DNA from: Streptomyces mayonensis
GTDB lineage: Bacteria; Actinomycetota; Actinomycetes; Streptomycetales; Streptomycetaceae
Reading direction: 5' to 3'
NCBI RefSeq assembly: GCF_018982965.1
Contig: NZ_JACBYP010000019.1
Location: 1-64,000, forward strand
Length of the DNA stretch: 64,000 nucleotides
Within the stretch, counting starts at the first letter, position 1. The number at the start of each line of letters is the position of its first letter. The notes under the pieces were generated by a model. The model worked only from the letters and a program-made list of their open reading frames with translations. It made no database searches and was not told where the DNA came from. Below are positions 1 through 9,440 of this stretch, piece by piece. The position numbers and the translations under genes were made by a program.

Positions 1-54
1 CCTCTCCCCCTCCCCCGCCCTTTCCGGCAATTGCGATCGACAACGGAGTCATCC

Positions 55-1422
55 ATGGCGCCACCAGCCACTGCTCCGCCCGCCGGCGAGCAGGAGCGCA
101 CCGCGCTCGCCAAACGGGCCGCCGTCGCCAGTCTCGTCGGCACGGCCGTCGAGTGGTACGACTACTTCATCTTCGGCACCGCCTCGGCCCTGGTCTTCGG
201 CGACCTCTTCTTCCCCAACGAGGACGACCCGATCATCGGCACCCTGTCGGCCTTCGCCGTCTTCGGTGTCGGCTTCTTCGCCCGCCCGGTCGGCGGCGTC
301 GTCTTCGGCCACTTCGGCGACAAGTTCGGCCGCAAGGCCGCCCTGGTCACCACCCTCATGCTGATGGGCGGTTCGACCTTCCTGATCGGGCTGCTGCCCA
401 CCACCGACCACATCGGCCTCTGGGCCCCCGCCCTGCTCGTACTGCTCAGACTCGTCCAGGGCTTCGGCGTCGGCGGCGAGTGGGGCGGAGCCTCGCTGGT
501 GGCCGTCGAGTACGCCCCGGCGGACAAACGGGGGGCGTACGGCAGCTTCCCGCAGATCGGCAACGCCGTGGGGCTCGTCCTGTCCACGGCCGTCTTCGCC
601 CTGGTCTCGATGCTGCCCGACGACCAGTTGTTCAGCTGGGGCTGGCGACTGCCGTTCCTGCTGAGCGCCGTACTCATCGCGGTCGGTCTGTTCATCCGGT
701 TCCGGCTCACCGAGACACCCACCTTCCAGGCCGCCCAGGACGAACTGGAGGAGAAGTCCGCGCAGGAGAAGGCCGAGGAGAAGATGCCGGTCGCCGAGCT
801 GTTCCGGCGGTTCAAGCGGCCTCTGCTGCTGGCCATGGGCATGCGCCTCGGCGAGGCGGTCTTCGGCTACATCATCCTGACCATCGGCCTGACCTTCGCC
901 GAGAACTACACCGACATCCCGCGCACGCACGTCCTCGTCGCGAGCAGCGTCGCCGCCGCGGCCGCCATCTTCACGTACTACTGGTTCGGGCAGCTGTCGG
1001 ACCGCATCGGCCGGCGCGCGGTGTTCGTCATCGGCTCGGTCGTCGGCATCATCGTCACCTTCCCGTTCTTCTGGATCCTCGACGCCGACGCCCTGGTGCT
1101 CACCTACGTGATCTACACCGTGGCCTACGCGATAGGCGTCGGCGCCGTCTACGGCGTCGAACCGGCTTTCTTCGCCGAGCTGTTCAGCACGAAGGTGCGC
1201 TACACGGGCCTGTCGCTGTCGGCGCAGATCCCGAGCATCCTCATCGGCCTGTGGCCGCTCGCCTCGACCGCCCTGCTGGCCGCCACCGACGGCGATCCCT
1301 GGCCGATCGCCCTGATCACCATCGCGTGTCTGCTCATCGGACTGGTGTGCGCGCTGCTGGCACCCGAGACCAACAGGACCGACATGACCCGTGTCGGCGA
1401 AGAGACGAAGGAGGCAGGATGA
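55..1422 (+). CDS. MFS transporter, metabolite:H+ symporter (MHS) family
   Basis: A 455-residue 12-helix permease of the major facilitator superfamily. The N-terminal stretch with VEWYDYFIFGTAS and the loop GHFGDKFGRKAALV (about residues 85-105) are hallmarks of the MHS (ProP/ShiA/KgtP) branch, which brings carboxylates or zwitterions in with protons. ATG at 55 is chosen over an in-frame TTG at 31 because GGAG lies 7 bases before it. The stop overlaps the next start (ATGA), so it is the first visible gene of a coupled catabolic operon and probably imports the substrate of the CoA-dependent enzymes that follow. The actual substrate cannot be read from sequence. Confidence 0.88.
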   Translation: MAPPATAPPAGEQERTALAKRAAVASLVGTAVEWYDYFIFGTASALVFGDLFFPNEDDPIIGTLSAFAVFGVGFFARPVGGVVFGHFGDKFGRKAALVTTLMLMGGSTFLIGLLPTTDHIGLWAPALLVLLRLVQGFGVGGEWGGASLVAVEYAPADKRGAYGSFPQIGNAVGLVLSTAVFALVSMLPDDQLFSWGWRLPFLLSAVLIAVGLFIRFRLTETPTFQAAQDELEEKSAQEKAEEKMPVAELFRRFKRPLLLAMGMRLGEAVFGYIILTIGLTFAENYTDIPRTHVLVASSVAAAAAIFTYYWFGQLSDRIGRRAVFVIGSVVGIIVTFPFFWILDADALVLTYVIYTVAYAIGVGAVYGVEPAFFAELFSTKVRYTGLSLSAQIPSILIGLWPLASTALLAATDGDPWPIALITIACLLIGLVCALLAPETNRTDMTRVGEETKEAG

Positions 1423-2426
1423 CGGAGCCGTCCGACCGCCCCTGGCGCGACCTCACCGACCCCCGCCGGGCCCGTGACGTCGACGACCTCGAAGCGGGCC
1501 TGAAGGAGCCCGAGTTCGAGAACCTGGAGATCCCGGAGGAACTCGGCACCGTCGACGTCGTGGTCGACGACCACAAGATCAAGCGGTACGCCTTCACGCA
1601 CGACGACCACCACCCGTGGCACCTGGACCGGGGCCCCTTCGACGGCCGGCGCGTCGGTCACGCGGGGCTGCTGGGCAACGACCTCGTGCAGCTGTTCACC
1701 CTCGTCTACGCGGGCAGCCGGGTCGTCGGCTACCACACCGAGGAGCAGATGTGGTTCGACAGCCCGGCCCACCTGGACGAGGTCGTCACGCTGCACGGCA
1801 CCTACACCGAGGCCTACCGGCGCCGCGGCGAGGGCTACGTCGTCATGGACGCCACGGCCACGGGTGAGGACGGCCGCAGCGTCGTGCGCCACCGCGGCGT
1901 GGAGATCCTCAAGACCGTGCCCGGCGCCATCGGCGGACGCGGCTCGGCCGCTCCCGAACGGCGCGTCACCGGCGAAGTGCCGCCGGACGCACGGGTCGTC
2001 GAGGCCCTGGGTCCGGACGTGCGCGCCGGTGACGTGCTCGCCCCGCTGCACAAGACGGTGACCGCCGAGCAGGCGGCCGTCTTCAGCCGGATCGGCGAGT
2101 ACGTGCGCAACATCCACAACGACATCGACGTGGCACGCGCGGGCGGCCTCAGGGTGCCGATCGTGCAGGGTCAGCAGCAGTTCGGACTGCTGGCCCAGCT
2201 CCTCACCCTGCGCTCCGGGCCCTCCTTCCTCACCTCGGGGTGGCTGCGGGTCAAGTTCCTGGCCCCGCTGGAGGTGTTCGAGCCCTTCACCCTGACCGGC
2301 GTCGTCACCGAGGTCACCCCCGTCGACGACGGCCTCCGCGTCGATCTGGAGGTCTGGGCGCGGCGCGGCTCCGACGACCGTCTGATCACGGCCGGCTGGG
2401 CCGCCGTGACCGTCCCCGCGGCCTGA
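1419..2426 (+). CDS. MaoC/FAS1-type hotdog dehydratase-hydratase
   Basis: About 335 residues with a double-hotdog layout. The N-terminal half carries YAFTHDDHHPWHLD and the C-terminal half FSRIGEYVRNIHNDIDVARAGG, the latter resembling the hydratase-2/MaoC signature. Related two-domain proteins hydrate or dehydrate acyl-CoA thioesters (for example mesaconyl-C4-CoA hydratase and HTD2-type enzymes). It overlaps the transporter gene by 4 bp and is followed after 35 bp by a TPP enzyme, so it probably acts on a CoA intermediate of the same pathway. The substrate is unknown. Confidence 0.78.
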   Translation: MTEPSDRPWRDLTDPRRARDVDDLEAGLKEPEFENLEIPEELGTVDVVVDDHKIKRYAFTHDDHHPWHLDRGPFDGRRVGHAGLLGNDLVQLFTLVYAGSRVVGYHTEEQMWFDSPAHLDEVVTLHGTYTEAYRRRGEGYVVMDATATGEDGRSVVRHRGVEILKTVPGAIGGRGSAAPERRVTGEVPPDARVVEALGPDVRAGDVLAPLHKTVTAEQAAVFSRIGEYVRNIHNDIDVARAGGLRVPIVQGQQQFGLLAQLLTLRSGPSFLTSGWLRVKFLAPLEVFEPFTLTGVVTEVTPVDDGLRVDLEVWARRGSDDRLITAGWAAVTVPAA

Positions 2427-2461
2427 CCGGCCGCACGCACACAGAAAGCGGAACTTCGCAG

Positions 2462-4153
2462 ATGAGCACTTCCAGGACCGGCGGCCAGGTCGTCGTCGAC
2501 ATGCTGACCTCGCTGGGCGTCGAGTACGTCTTCGGTGTGGTCGGCGGCCAGACCCTCGCCATCACCGACGCCATCATCGACACCCCCGGCATCCAACTGG
2601 TCCACACCCGGCACGAGAACGCCGCGGCCGTGATGATGGACGCCTACGGCCGGCTCACCGGCAGGCCCGCCGCGTGCATCTCCACGACCGGCCCCGGCGC
2701 GACCAACCTGCTCACCGGAGTCGGCGGCGCCTACCGCGACTCCAGCCCCGGCTTCGTCATCACCTGCAACAACAACGGTGAGAACATCCACAAGGACGAC
2801 GCGCAGAACGCCGACCACGTGGAACTGGTCAAGCCGCTGGTGAAGTACTCCCGTCTGGTGGCGCACGGCTCGTCCATCAAGCAGGCGATGGAGGAGGCCT
2901 ACGTCAACGCGCTGACCGGCAACCCCGGGCCCGTGCACCTGGACTTCGCCCGCGACACCATAGAGGGGCAGGTGGAGAACCCGCCGGTGGTGCCCGAGGT
3001 GCACCCGAGCCGCAGCTGGGTGACCGAGCGCCCGTCCGCCAACCCCGTCGCCCTGGCCCGGGTCGCCGAGCGGCTCCTGGCGGCCGAGCGGCCGGTGATC
3101 TGGCTCGGCAACGGCGGCAACCGGGCCCGGGCCAGTGCGGACGTGCTGGCGCTGGCCGAGGCGCTGGACATCCCGGTCGTCACGACCTTCAACGGCATCG
3201 GTGCGGTCCCCACCACGCACCCGCTGGTCTTCGGCGCGGTCAGCCGCATGGGCACCACCCTCTCCGGCCGGGTCGTCGACGACGCCGACCTGGTCCTCGC
3301 GCTCGGCAACAGCCTCAACGCCGTCTCCACCACCCGCTGGCGGCGCGCCCTGCCGGAGATCGTGCAGGTCGACGTGGACCCGACGATGATCGGACGCTAC
3401 TACTCCGAGATCACCCAGGGTGTGGTGAGCGACCTCGGGTCCTTCGCACGGGACCTGGTCACCGCGACCGCCGGGAAGGCCGAGGACGCGAAGGCCGGCC
3501 GTGCCGACTGGATCGCCGACCTGGGCAAGGCGCGCGCCGAGTGGTGGCAGGGCTCCGCGGTGGCCGACACCGCAGCCGAGGGGCCGCTCTCCCCCGCCGA
3601 CATCGTCCGCACGCTGCGCGACGTGGCCCCCGAGGACACCCTGCTCATCCCGGACGCCGGTAACCCGGGCGTGTGGTCCTTCCTGTGGGAGATCCAGCAG
3701 CCGGGCACCTACATCAAGCCCGTCGGGTTCGGGAACATGGGATTCGCGCTGCCCTCGGCGATCGCGGCCTCGCTGATCGACCCGCGCCGCCCGGTGCTGG
3801 CGCTGATCGGCGACGGCTCGCTCGGGATGAGCCTCGGCGAGATCGAGACGCTGGCCCGGGTCGGCGGCAACGTCTGCGTCGTCGTCCTCAACGACTCCAG
3901 CTACGGCAACATCCGCCAGGAGCAGGAGCTGCACTTCGACGGCCGCACGACCGGCGTGGACTTCAAGACGGTCGACTTCGGCATGGCGGCCCGTGCGCTG
4001 GGCGTGGCCGGTGAGGTCGTCACCGACCTGGCCACCCTGCAGGAGCGGGTGGCCGGCGCCTTCGCGGCGGGTTCTCCCGTGGTGCTGGACGTGCCGATCG
4101 ACCGCGAGGTCAACGCGTGGACGTTCCCGTCGTTCGTGGCACCGAAGAAGTAG
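2462..4153 (+). CDS. Thiamine-pyrophosphate-dependent enzyme, acetolactate-synthase-like
   Basis: 563 residues with the three-domain order of the ALS/POX family. The PYR domain has the catalytic Glu in HENAAAVMMDAYGR (E52), a central domain follows, and the PP domain has the TPP/Mg motif GDGS ending in ND about 27 residues later (about residues 450-477). Members make or break C-C bonds next to a carbonyl (acetolactate synthase, oxalyl-CoA decarboxylase, 2-hydroxyacyl-CoA lyase, sulfoacetaldehyde acetyltransferase). No regulatory ALS subunit is nearby and the neighbours are a CoA-transferase and a hydratase. A catabolic lyase or decarboxylase on a CoA ester is therefore likelier than branched-chain synthesis, but this is inference. 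Confidence 0.82.
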   Translation: MSTSRTGGQVVVDMLTSLGVEYVFGVVGGQTLAITDAIIDTPGIQLVHTRHENAAAVMMDAYGRLTGRPAACISTTGPGATNLLTGVGGAYRDSSPGFVITCNNNGENIHKDDAQNADHVELVKPLVKYSRLVAHGSSIKQAMEEAYVNALTGNPGPVHLDFARDTIEGQVENPPVVPEVHPSRSWVTERPSANPVALARVAERLLAAERPVIWLGNGGNRARASADVLALAEALDIPVVTTFNGIGAVPTTHPLVFGAVSRMGTTLSGRVVDDADLVLALGNSLNAVSTTRWRRALPEIVQVDVDPTMIGRYYSEITQGVVSDLGSFARDLVTATAGKAEDAKAGRADWIADLGKARAEWWQGSAVADTAAEGPLSPADIVRTLRDVAPEDTLLIPDAGNPGVWSFLWEIQQPGTYIKPVGFGNMGFALPSAIAASLIDPRRPVLALIGDGSLGMSLGEIETLARVGGNVCVVVLNDSSYGNIRQEQELHFDGRTTGVDFKTVDFGMAARALGVAGEVVTDLATLQERVAGAFAAGSPVVLDVPIDREVNAWTFPSFVAPKK

Positions 4154-4235
4154 GCCGCAGCAGCCGATGCGCGGGCCCCGCGCCGCGTCACGCACCGCGA
4201 CGCGCGGGCCCGCACCGAGACGAAGGAGCAAGCAG

Positions 4236-5450
4236 GTGACAAGGACGACGCCACCCGACGCCACCGCCCCCGCACCGCTGGACGGGGTGAAGGTGCTCGA
4301 CCTCTCGCGGTTCATCGCGGGACCGCTCTGCGCGCAGATCCTGGCCGACTTCGGCGCCGAGGTGGTCAAGGTCGAGCGCCCGAACGGCGAGGACTCCCGG
4401 CACCACGGCCCGTACCACCGGGACGAGAGCATCTACATGTTCCTCTACCACCGGAACAAGTACGACGCCTCCCTGGACACGCGGCACCCCGAGGCGCTCG
4501 GCATCCTGGAACGGCTCGTCGAGTGGGCGGACGTGGTGGTCGAGAACTACCGCCCCGGCACCCTGGAGAAGATGGGCATCGGCTACGAGCGGATGAAGGA
4601 GCTGAACCCGGACGTCGTCCTGGTCTCCGTCTCGGGTTTCGGCCAGACCGGCCCCGACTCGCGCCGCGCCCTGTTCGACGCGATCTCCCAGGCGTCGTCC
4701 GGCCTGATGAGCATGACCGGCGAACCCGACGGCAAGCCCACGCTCAGCGGCACCTACATCGCGGACTACACCACCGGCTACCAGGCGGCGATCGGGGCGC
4801 TGATGGCGATCCTGCACCGCGAACGCACCGGCGAGGGCCAGCTGGTGGACGTCGCGTCCTTCGACACGATGTTCTCCGCGCTGGGGGTGCGCCTCATCTC
4901 GCACCTGATGCTCGGTCAGGACATGCCGCGCAGCGGCTCGCGCGACCTGCTGACGGCACCGGTCAACGTCTACGAGGCGCAGGACGGGCCCATCTACATC
5001 CAGGCGGGCACGGCGTCACTGTTCCCGAAGCTGTGCGCCGTGATGGAGCGGCCGGACCTGGCGGGCGATGCGCGCTTCGCCGACGTCGAAGGGCGGATGG
5101 CGCACCAGGAGTTCCTGGAGGGCGAGATCGGCGCCTGGGCGGCCGGCCGGTCCACCGCCGAGATCGCCAGGGTCCTCGACGAGGCGGGCGTCCCCTACGC
5201 CAAGGTCGCCTCGGTCGCGGAGGTGGCGGCCTCCCCGCAGATCGCCGCACGCGACATGATCGTGGAGTCGGAGCACCCCGAACTCGGTACCATCCGGATG
5301 CCCGGCAATCCCATCAAGATGGAGAAGACTCCGCCCATGGTCCGCAAGGCACCGCCTCGGGTCGGCGAGGACAACGCCCACGTCTACCAGGGCATCCTGG
5401 GACTGTCCGCGCAGGAGACGGCCCGTCTGCGCGAGTCGGGAGCGATCTGA
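4236..5450 (+). CDS. CaiB/BaiF family (class III) CoA-transferase
   Basis: 404 residues. The N-terminus LDGVKVLDLSRFIAGPLCAQILADFGAEVVKVE is the standard class III opening, and Asp148 in LFDAISQASSGLMSMTGEP matches the catalytic aspartate that forms the acyl anhydride in formyl-CoA transferase. The GTG start has AAGGAG 8 bases upstream. Class III enzymes move CoA between carboxylates. Here it would activate the acid imported by the MHS permease, possibly with the product of the TPP enzyme as CoA donor. It is followed 3 bp later by the GntR gene. Confidence 0.88.
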   Translation: MTRTTPPDATAPAPLDGVKVLDLSRFIAGPLCAQILADFGAEVVKVERPNGEDSRHHGPYHRDESIYMFLYHRNKYDASLDTRHPEALGILERLVEWADVVVENYRPGTLEKMGIGYERMKELNPDVVLVSVSGFGQTGPDSRRALFDAISQASSGLMSMTGEPDGKPTLSGTYIADYTTGYQAAIGALMAILHRERTGEGQLVDVASFDTMFSALGVRLISHLMLGQDMPRSGSRDLLTAPVNVYEAQDGPIYIQAGTASLFPKLCAVMERPDLAGDARFADVEGRMAHQEFLEGEIGAWAAGRSTAEIARVLDEAGVPYAKVASVAEVAASPQIAARDMIVESEHPELGTIRMPGNPIKMEKTPPMVRKAPPRVGEDNAHVYQGILGLSAQETARLRESGAI

Positions 5451-5453
5451 GGC

Positions 5454-6170
5454 ATGTCGCGCGCACCCCGGTACCAGGTGATCTACGACGATCTCGTCTC
5501 CCAGATCCGCTCCGGCGTCCTCGGCCAGGCGGCCCGGCTGCCCGGCGAGACGGAACTCGCCCGGCAGTACGGCGTCAGCCGCATGACGGTGCGCCAGGCC
5601 CTGGACCTGCTGGAGTCGGAGCACTTCGTCGTACGCCGTCAGGGCAGCGGCACCTTCGTCAGCGATCACACCGAGCGCGGCCGGCGGCTCAACCGGCTGC
5701 GCTCCTTCGCCGACGAGATCGCGGACACCGGCGGGCGGGCGACCTCGCGGACGGTGCGCTGCGAGACCGCGCCGGCCACCGCCGAGGTCGCCGCGGTCTT
5801 CGGCACCGCGGAGGGCGACACGGCCAACCGGCTCACCCGTGTGCGGCTGATCGGCGGGGTGCCCGCCGCCCTCCAGGACGCCTGGGTCCCGTACTCCGTG
5901 GCGCCCTCGCTGTGCCGTGAACCGCTGCTCGACGACTCCCTCTACCGGACGCTGACCGAGCGTTTCGGCGTCGAACTGCGCCACGCCGACCAGTCCATGG
6001 CGGCGGCCCTGCTCGACGCCGGGCAGGCCGGCCTGCTCGGAGTGCGGGCCGGGGGCGCCGTCCTCGAGGTCCGGCGCACCACCTTCGGGGCCCGGGGCGA
6101 GGTCGTGGAGTACACCACCAGCTGGACGTTGCCCGAGTTCCCCTTCCTGATGCGGATCGACGCCGAATGA
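5454..6170 (+). CDS. GntR family regulator, HutC/UTRA subfamily
   Basis: 238 residues. A winged HTH covers residues 8-66 (LPGETELARQYGVSRMTVRQALDLLE, then the wing RRQGSGTFV), followed by a UTRA effector domain with the usual R-x-RL and ending near FPFLMRIDAE. HutC-type regulators normally repress the operon they belong to and are released by a pathway metabolite. It lies 3 bp after the CoA-transferase gene and overlaps the kinase gene by 4 bp, so it is probably the local regulator. Its operator would lie before the transporter, mostly outside this window. Confidence 0.88.
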   Translation: MSRAPRYQVIYDDLVSQIRSGVLGQAARLPGETELARQYGVSRMTVRQALDLLESEHFVVRRQGSGTFVSDHTERGRRLNRLRSFADEIADTGGRATSRTVRCETAPATAEVAAVFGTAEGDTANRLTRVRLIGGVPAALQDAWVPYSVAPSLCREPLLDDSLYRTLTERFGVELRHADQSMAAALLDAGQAGLLGVRAGGAVLEVRRTTFGARGEVVEYTTSWTLPEFPFLMRIDAE

Positions 6171-7642
6171 ACGCACATGTCATCGCGGTGGACGTGGGCA
6201 CGTCCGCCGTGCGCGCCGCCGCGCTGGACGCCGACGGCCGGATCCTCGCCCAGCGACGCATCGCCCGCGCCTCCGGGCTCGGCGGCGACACCTTCGACGC
6301 CGACGCCCTGGACCGGGACGTGCGGGCGGCCCTGGCCGGCGTGTCCGACGGCCCGGCCCCGGCGGCCCTGGCCGTCGCCGCGCACATCGGCACCGTCGCC
6401 GTCGACTCCGCTCTGCGGCCCGTCGGCCCGGGCAGCGGCTGGGCCGACTCGCGCGGCGTGCCGCGGCTGGCCGCGCTCGGCGGGGCGGCGCTGGGGCGGC
6501 TGCTGGCCGCGGCGGGCCGGCCGAGTCCGGCGGGCGGGGCCCTGGCCGCCCTCCTGGACACGGAGGCGGCCGACCGGGAGCGGCTGCACGCCGTGCTCTC
6601 GCCGAAGGACTTCCTCGTCGCCCGGCTCACCGGCCGTCTGACCACGGACACCGTCAGTGCCGCCTACACCCTGGCGTCCGACGTCCGCCGCCGCGCCTGG
6701 AACGTGGAGCTGCTCCGCGAGACGGGGGTGGACCCCGCGCTCTTCCCGCCCCAGTCCGAGCCCTCCTCGGTGGTGGGCACGCTCACCCGGGAGGCCGCGT
6801 CGGCCACCGGCCTGCCCGCCGGGCTGCCGGTCGTCTCGGGCGGCCCGGACGGCTCGGTCGGCATGGGGCTGCTGCTGGGCACGGCCGAGGACGTCGTCGC
6901 CGACGTCGCGGGCACCACGGACGTCGTCGGCCGGCTCCTTCCGGGGCCGGGCGACCTGCCGGACGGCGCGGTCCTCAACCCCTCCGTGCTGCCCGGCCGC
7001 TTCGTCGCGGGCGGGGCGACCGGTCTCACCGGGGGCGCCGTCGCCCACTGGCGCTCCCTGGTCGGCACGGTCGAGGAGGAGCGGCTCGCGGCGGTGCCGC
7101 CGGGTGCGGACGGGCTCGTGGTACTGCCCGGCATGACGGGTGCGCGCTTCCCGGACTGGCGGCCCGGTGCCCGCGGCGGGGTGGTGGGCCAGCGCCCGGA
7201 GCACGGGGCCGCGCATCTGCTGCGGGCGGCCCAGGAGGCCGCGTCCTTCACCGTCCGCGAGGCCCTGGACCGGCTCGACCCCACGGGTGCGCTGCCGGTG
7301 GCGTTCGCGGGCGGCTCCTCGCGCAGCGCCCACGTGGTGCAGCTGCGCGCCGACGTCCTCGACCGGCCGCTGCTGCTCTCGCCGCAGCCGGACGTCACAC
7401 TGCTCGGCGCGGCGGCACTGGCGCTGCTCGGCGCGGGAGAGGTCACCGACCTGGACGCGCTGCGCTCCCGTCTCGTCGGCGGGCTGCGCAGGGTGGACCC
7501 CGATCCGGCGCGTGCGGCACGGTACGCCCGGATCCACGCCCGCTGGCGGTCGCTGCGGGACGCCGTGGACGCGGCGTACGGGTCGGGGGCCCGGACGGCG
7601 ACCGATGAGTCCATGGACAGCCGCGGACCGGCTGTGATGTGA
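6167..7642 (+). CDS. FGGY family carbohydrate kinase
   Basis: 491 residues. The N-terminal phosphate-1 motif (VDVGTSAVRAAALD, residues 8-21) and the C-terminal FAGGSSRSAHVVQLRADVLDRPL are typical of FGGY kinases, which phosphorylate sugars or polyols with ATP. The SPKDFLVARLTGRL segment also fits. It overlaps the GntR gene by 4 bp (ATGA). A sugar kinase at the end of a CoA-thioester operon is unexpected: either the substrate is a sugar acid or alcohol, or the kinase serves the PTS pair downstream. The specificity is not recognisable. Confidence 0.82.
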   Translation: MNAHVIAVDVGTSAVRAAALDADGRILAQRRIARASGLGGDTFDADALDRDVRAALAGVSDGPAPAALAVAAHIGTVAVDSALRPVGPGSGWADSRGVPRLAALGGAALGRLLAAAGRPSPAGGALAALLDTEAADRERLHAVLSPKDFLVARLTGRLTTDTVSAAYTLASDVRRRAWNVELLRETGVDPALFPPQSEPSSVVGTLTREAASATGLPAGLPVVSGGPDGSVGMGLLLGTAEDVVADVAGTTDVVGRLLPGPGDLPDGAVLNPSVLPGRFVAGGATGLTGGAVAHWRSLVGTVEEERLAAVPPGADGLVVLPGMTGARFPDWRPGARGGVVGQRPEHGAAHLLRAAQEAASFTVREALDRLDPTGALPVAFAGGSSRSAHVVQLRADVLDRPLLLSPQPDVTLLGAAALALLGAGEVTDLDALRSRLVGGLRRVDPDPARAARYARIHARWRSLRDAVDAAYGSGARTATDESMDSRGPAVM

Positions 7643-7770
7643 TCCCCCCTGCGGCGGAAGGCCCGGCTCCGTGTCCTGCCCTCCGCCGCCCGATCCGCCC
7701 GTGGATCCCACATCCCGCGTCGCCACTGCGAGCGGACGGTCCGTCCCCCAGGCTCGAAAGTTCCCTTCAC

Positions 7771-9438
7771 ATGCAGAAGACCAAGGCCGCACTCTGGGAG
7801 TTCCTCCAGGGACTCGGCAAGACGTTCATGCTCCCGGTGGCGCTGCTCGCGTTCTGCGGCATCATGCTGGGCATCGGCTCCTCCCTGTCCAGCGACGCCG
7901 TCACTGACAACGTTGCCTTCCTGAAGGGCGAGGGCTTCCACCTCGTCTTCACCTGGATGGCCAACACGGGTCTGGTGGCCTTCACCTTCCTGCCCGTCCT
8001 CTTCGCCATGGCGATCCCGCTCGGTCTCGCCCGCGAGGACAAGGGAGTGGCGGCCTTCTCGGGCTTCGTCGGCTACGCCGCCATGAACCTCGCGGTGAAC
8101 TTCTACCTCACCGCCAAGGGTGTCGACTTCGAGGACGAGAAGGCGATCGAGCACTACGGCATCGCCGACGTGCTGGGCGTGCCGTCCATCGACACGGGTC
8201 TGCTCGGCGCCGTGGCCGTCGGCATCGTGGTCAGTCTGCTGCACCGGCGTTTCCGCACCCAGCGGATGCCCGACGCGCTGGCCTTCTTCGGCGGGCTGCG
8301 CTTCGTGCCGATCGTGTCGGCCCTGGTCCTGAGCGTGCTGGGACTGCTGATTCCGCTTCTGTGGCCGACCTTCAACGGCTGGATCAACGCCGTGGGCCGC
8401 GGCATCGGGCACACGGGCGTCTTCGGACCGTTCTTCTTCGGCATGGGCGAGGTGCTGCTGCGCCCGATCGGCCTGCACCACATTCTCGTCGCCATGTTCC
8501 GCTTCACGGACGTCGGCGGCTCGGGGGCCGTCTGCGGCGATCAGGTCTCCGGCGCGCTGAACCTGTTCTACGCCCAGCTCGACTGCTCGGCCCCGCCCAA
8601 CTCCGCCGTCACCGACGCGACGCACTTCCTCTCCCAGGGCAAGATGGCGGCCTACCTCGGCGGCCTCCCGGGTGCCGCGCTCGCCATGTACCACTGCGCG
8701 AACCGTCGCATGCGCCCGGAGATCAAGGCCCTGCTCGTGTCCGGCGTGGTGGCCTGCGTGGTCGGCGGCATCACGGAGCCGCTGGAGTTCCTGTTCCTGT
8801 TCGTCGCCCCGTGGCTGTACGCCATCCACGCGGTGCTCGTCGGCCTCGGCTTCCTCACGGCGGCGGTGCTCGGCGTCTTCATCGGCAACACCGACGGCAA
8901 TGTCATCGACTGGCTCGTCTTCGGTGTGCTGCAGGGCTCGACGACCAAGTGGTACCTGGTGCCGGTGATCGCGGCGGTCTGGTTCACCGTGTACTACTTC
9001 CTCTTCCGCTGGGCCATCACCCGCTTCAACCTGAAGACGCCCGGCCGCGAGGACCCGCCGCAGGACGACGACGCCCAGGACGACGCTCGGGGCGGGGAGA
9101 AGGGCGCCGCGCCGAGCGCGGAGGGGGGCGCCGAGGAGGGTGCCGACGAGCGGGACGGCAAGGCTCCGGAGCCCGCGCGCGAGCTGGTCGCGGGCAAGTA
9201 CGACGCCGTCGCCATGCTCGACGCGATCGGCGGCGCCGGCAACATCCAGTCCCTGGACAACTGCATCACCCGCCTGCGCATGACGGTCGCCGACGCCGCG
9301 CAGGTCGACGAGGCACGTCTGAAGAAGCTGGGTGCCGTGGGCGTCATCAAGCTCGACGGGCACAACGTGCAGGTCATCATCGGCCCGCAGGTCCAGTCGG
9401 TGAAGGACGCCATCGCCACGATGATCCCGGTGGGCTGA
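7771..9438 (+). CDS. PTS transporter EIICB, glucose/maltose (MalX-like) type
   Basis: 555 residues. A multi-helix EIIC domain (about residues 10-420) contains GGITEPLEFLFLFVAPWLYA, the substrate-site motif of the glucose/maltose/GlcNAc PTS family. An acidic low-complexity linker (about 430-475) leads to a short EIIB domain with the phosphorylated Cys498 in SLDNCITRLRM. No EIIA domain is present, so it must use one encoded elsewhere. ATG 7771 is chosen because the family starts near KAALWEFLQGLGKTFMLPVA, and the open frame upstream has no family features. It is followed 2 bp later by a MalY-like gene, as in E. coli malXY. Confidence 0.87.
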   Translation: MQKTKAALWEFLQGLGKTFMLPVALLAFCGIMLGIGSSLSSDAVTDNVAFLKGEGFHLVFTWMANTGLVAFTFLPVLFAMAIPLGLAREDKGVAAFSGFVGYAAMNLAVNFYLTAKGVDFEDEKAIEHYGIADVLGVPSIDTGLLGAVAVGIVVSLLHRRFRTQRMPDALAFFGGLRFVPIVSALVLSVLGLLIPLLWPTFNGWINAVGRGIGHTGVFGPFFFGMGEVLLRPIGLHHILVAMFRFTDVGGSGAVCGDQVSGALNLFYAQLDCSAPPNSAVTDATHFLSQGKMAAYLGGLPGAALAMYHCANRRMRPEIKALLVSGVVACVVGGITEPLEFLFLFVAPWLYAIHAVLVGLGFLTAAVLGVFIGNTDGNVIDWLVFGVLQGSTTKWYLVPVIAAVWFTVYYFLFRWAITRFNLKTPGREDPPQDDDAQDDARGGEKGAAPSAEGGAEEGADERDGKAPEPARELVAGKYDAVAMLDAIGGAGNIQSLDNCITRLRMTVADAAQVDEARLKKLGAVGVIKLDGHNVQVIIGPQVQSVKDAIATMIPVG

Positions 9439-9440
9439 CC

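Noticed and set aside
31..54. TTG start for the first transporter
   Set aside because: ATG at 55 has GGAG at the right distance; the added residues are not family-like.
2462..4153. Assignment of the TPP enzyme as oxalyl-CoA decarboxylase
   Set aside because: The CoA-transferase neighbour suggested it, but the sequence around the catalytic Glu and the central region looks acetolactate-synthase-like, so only the broad family is claimed.
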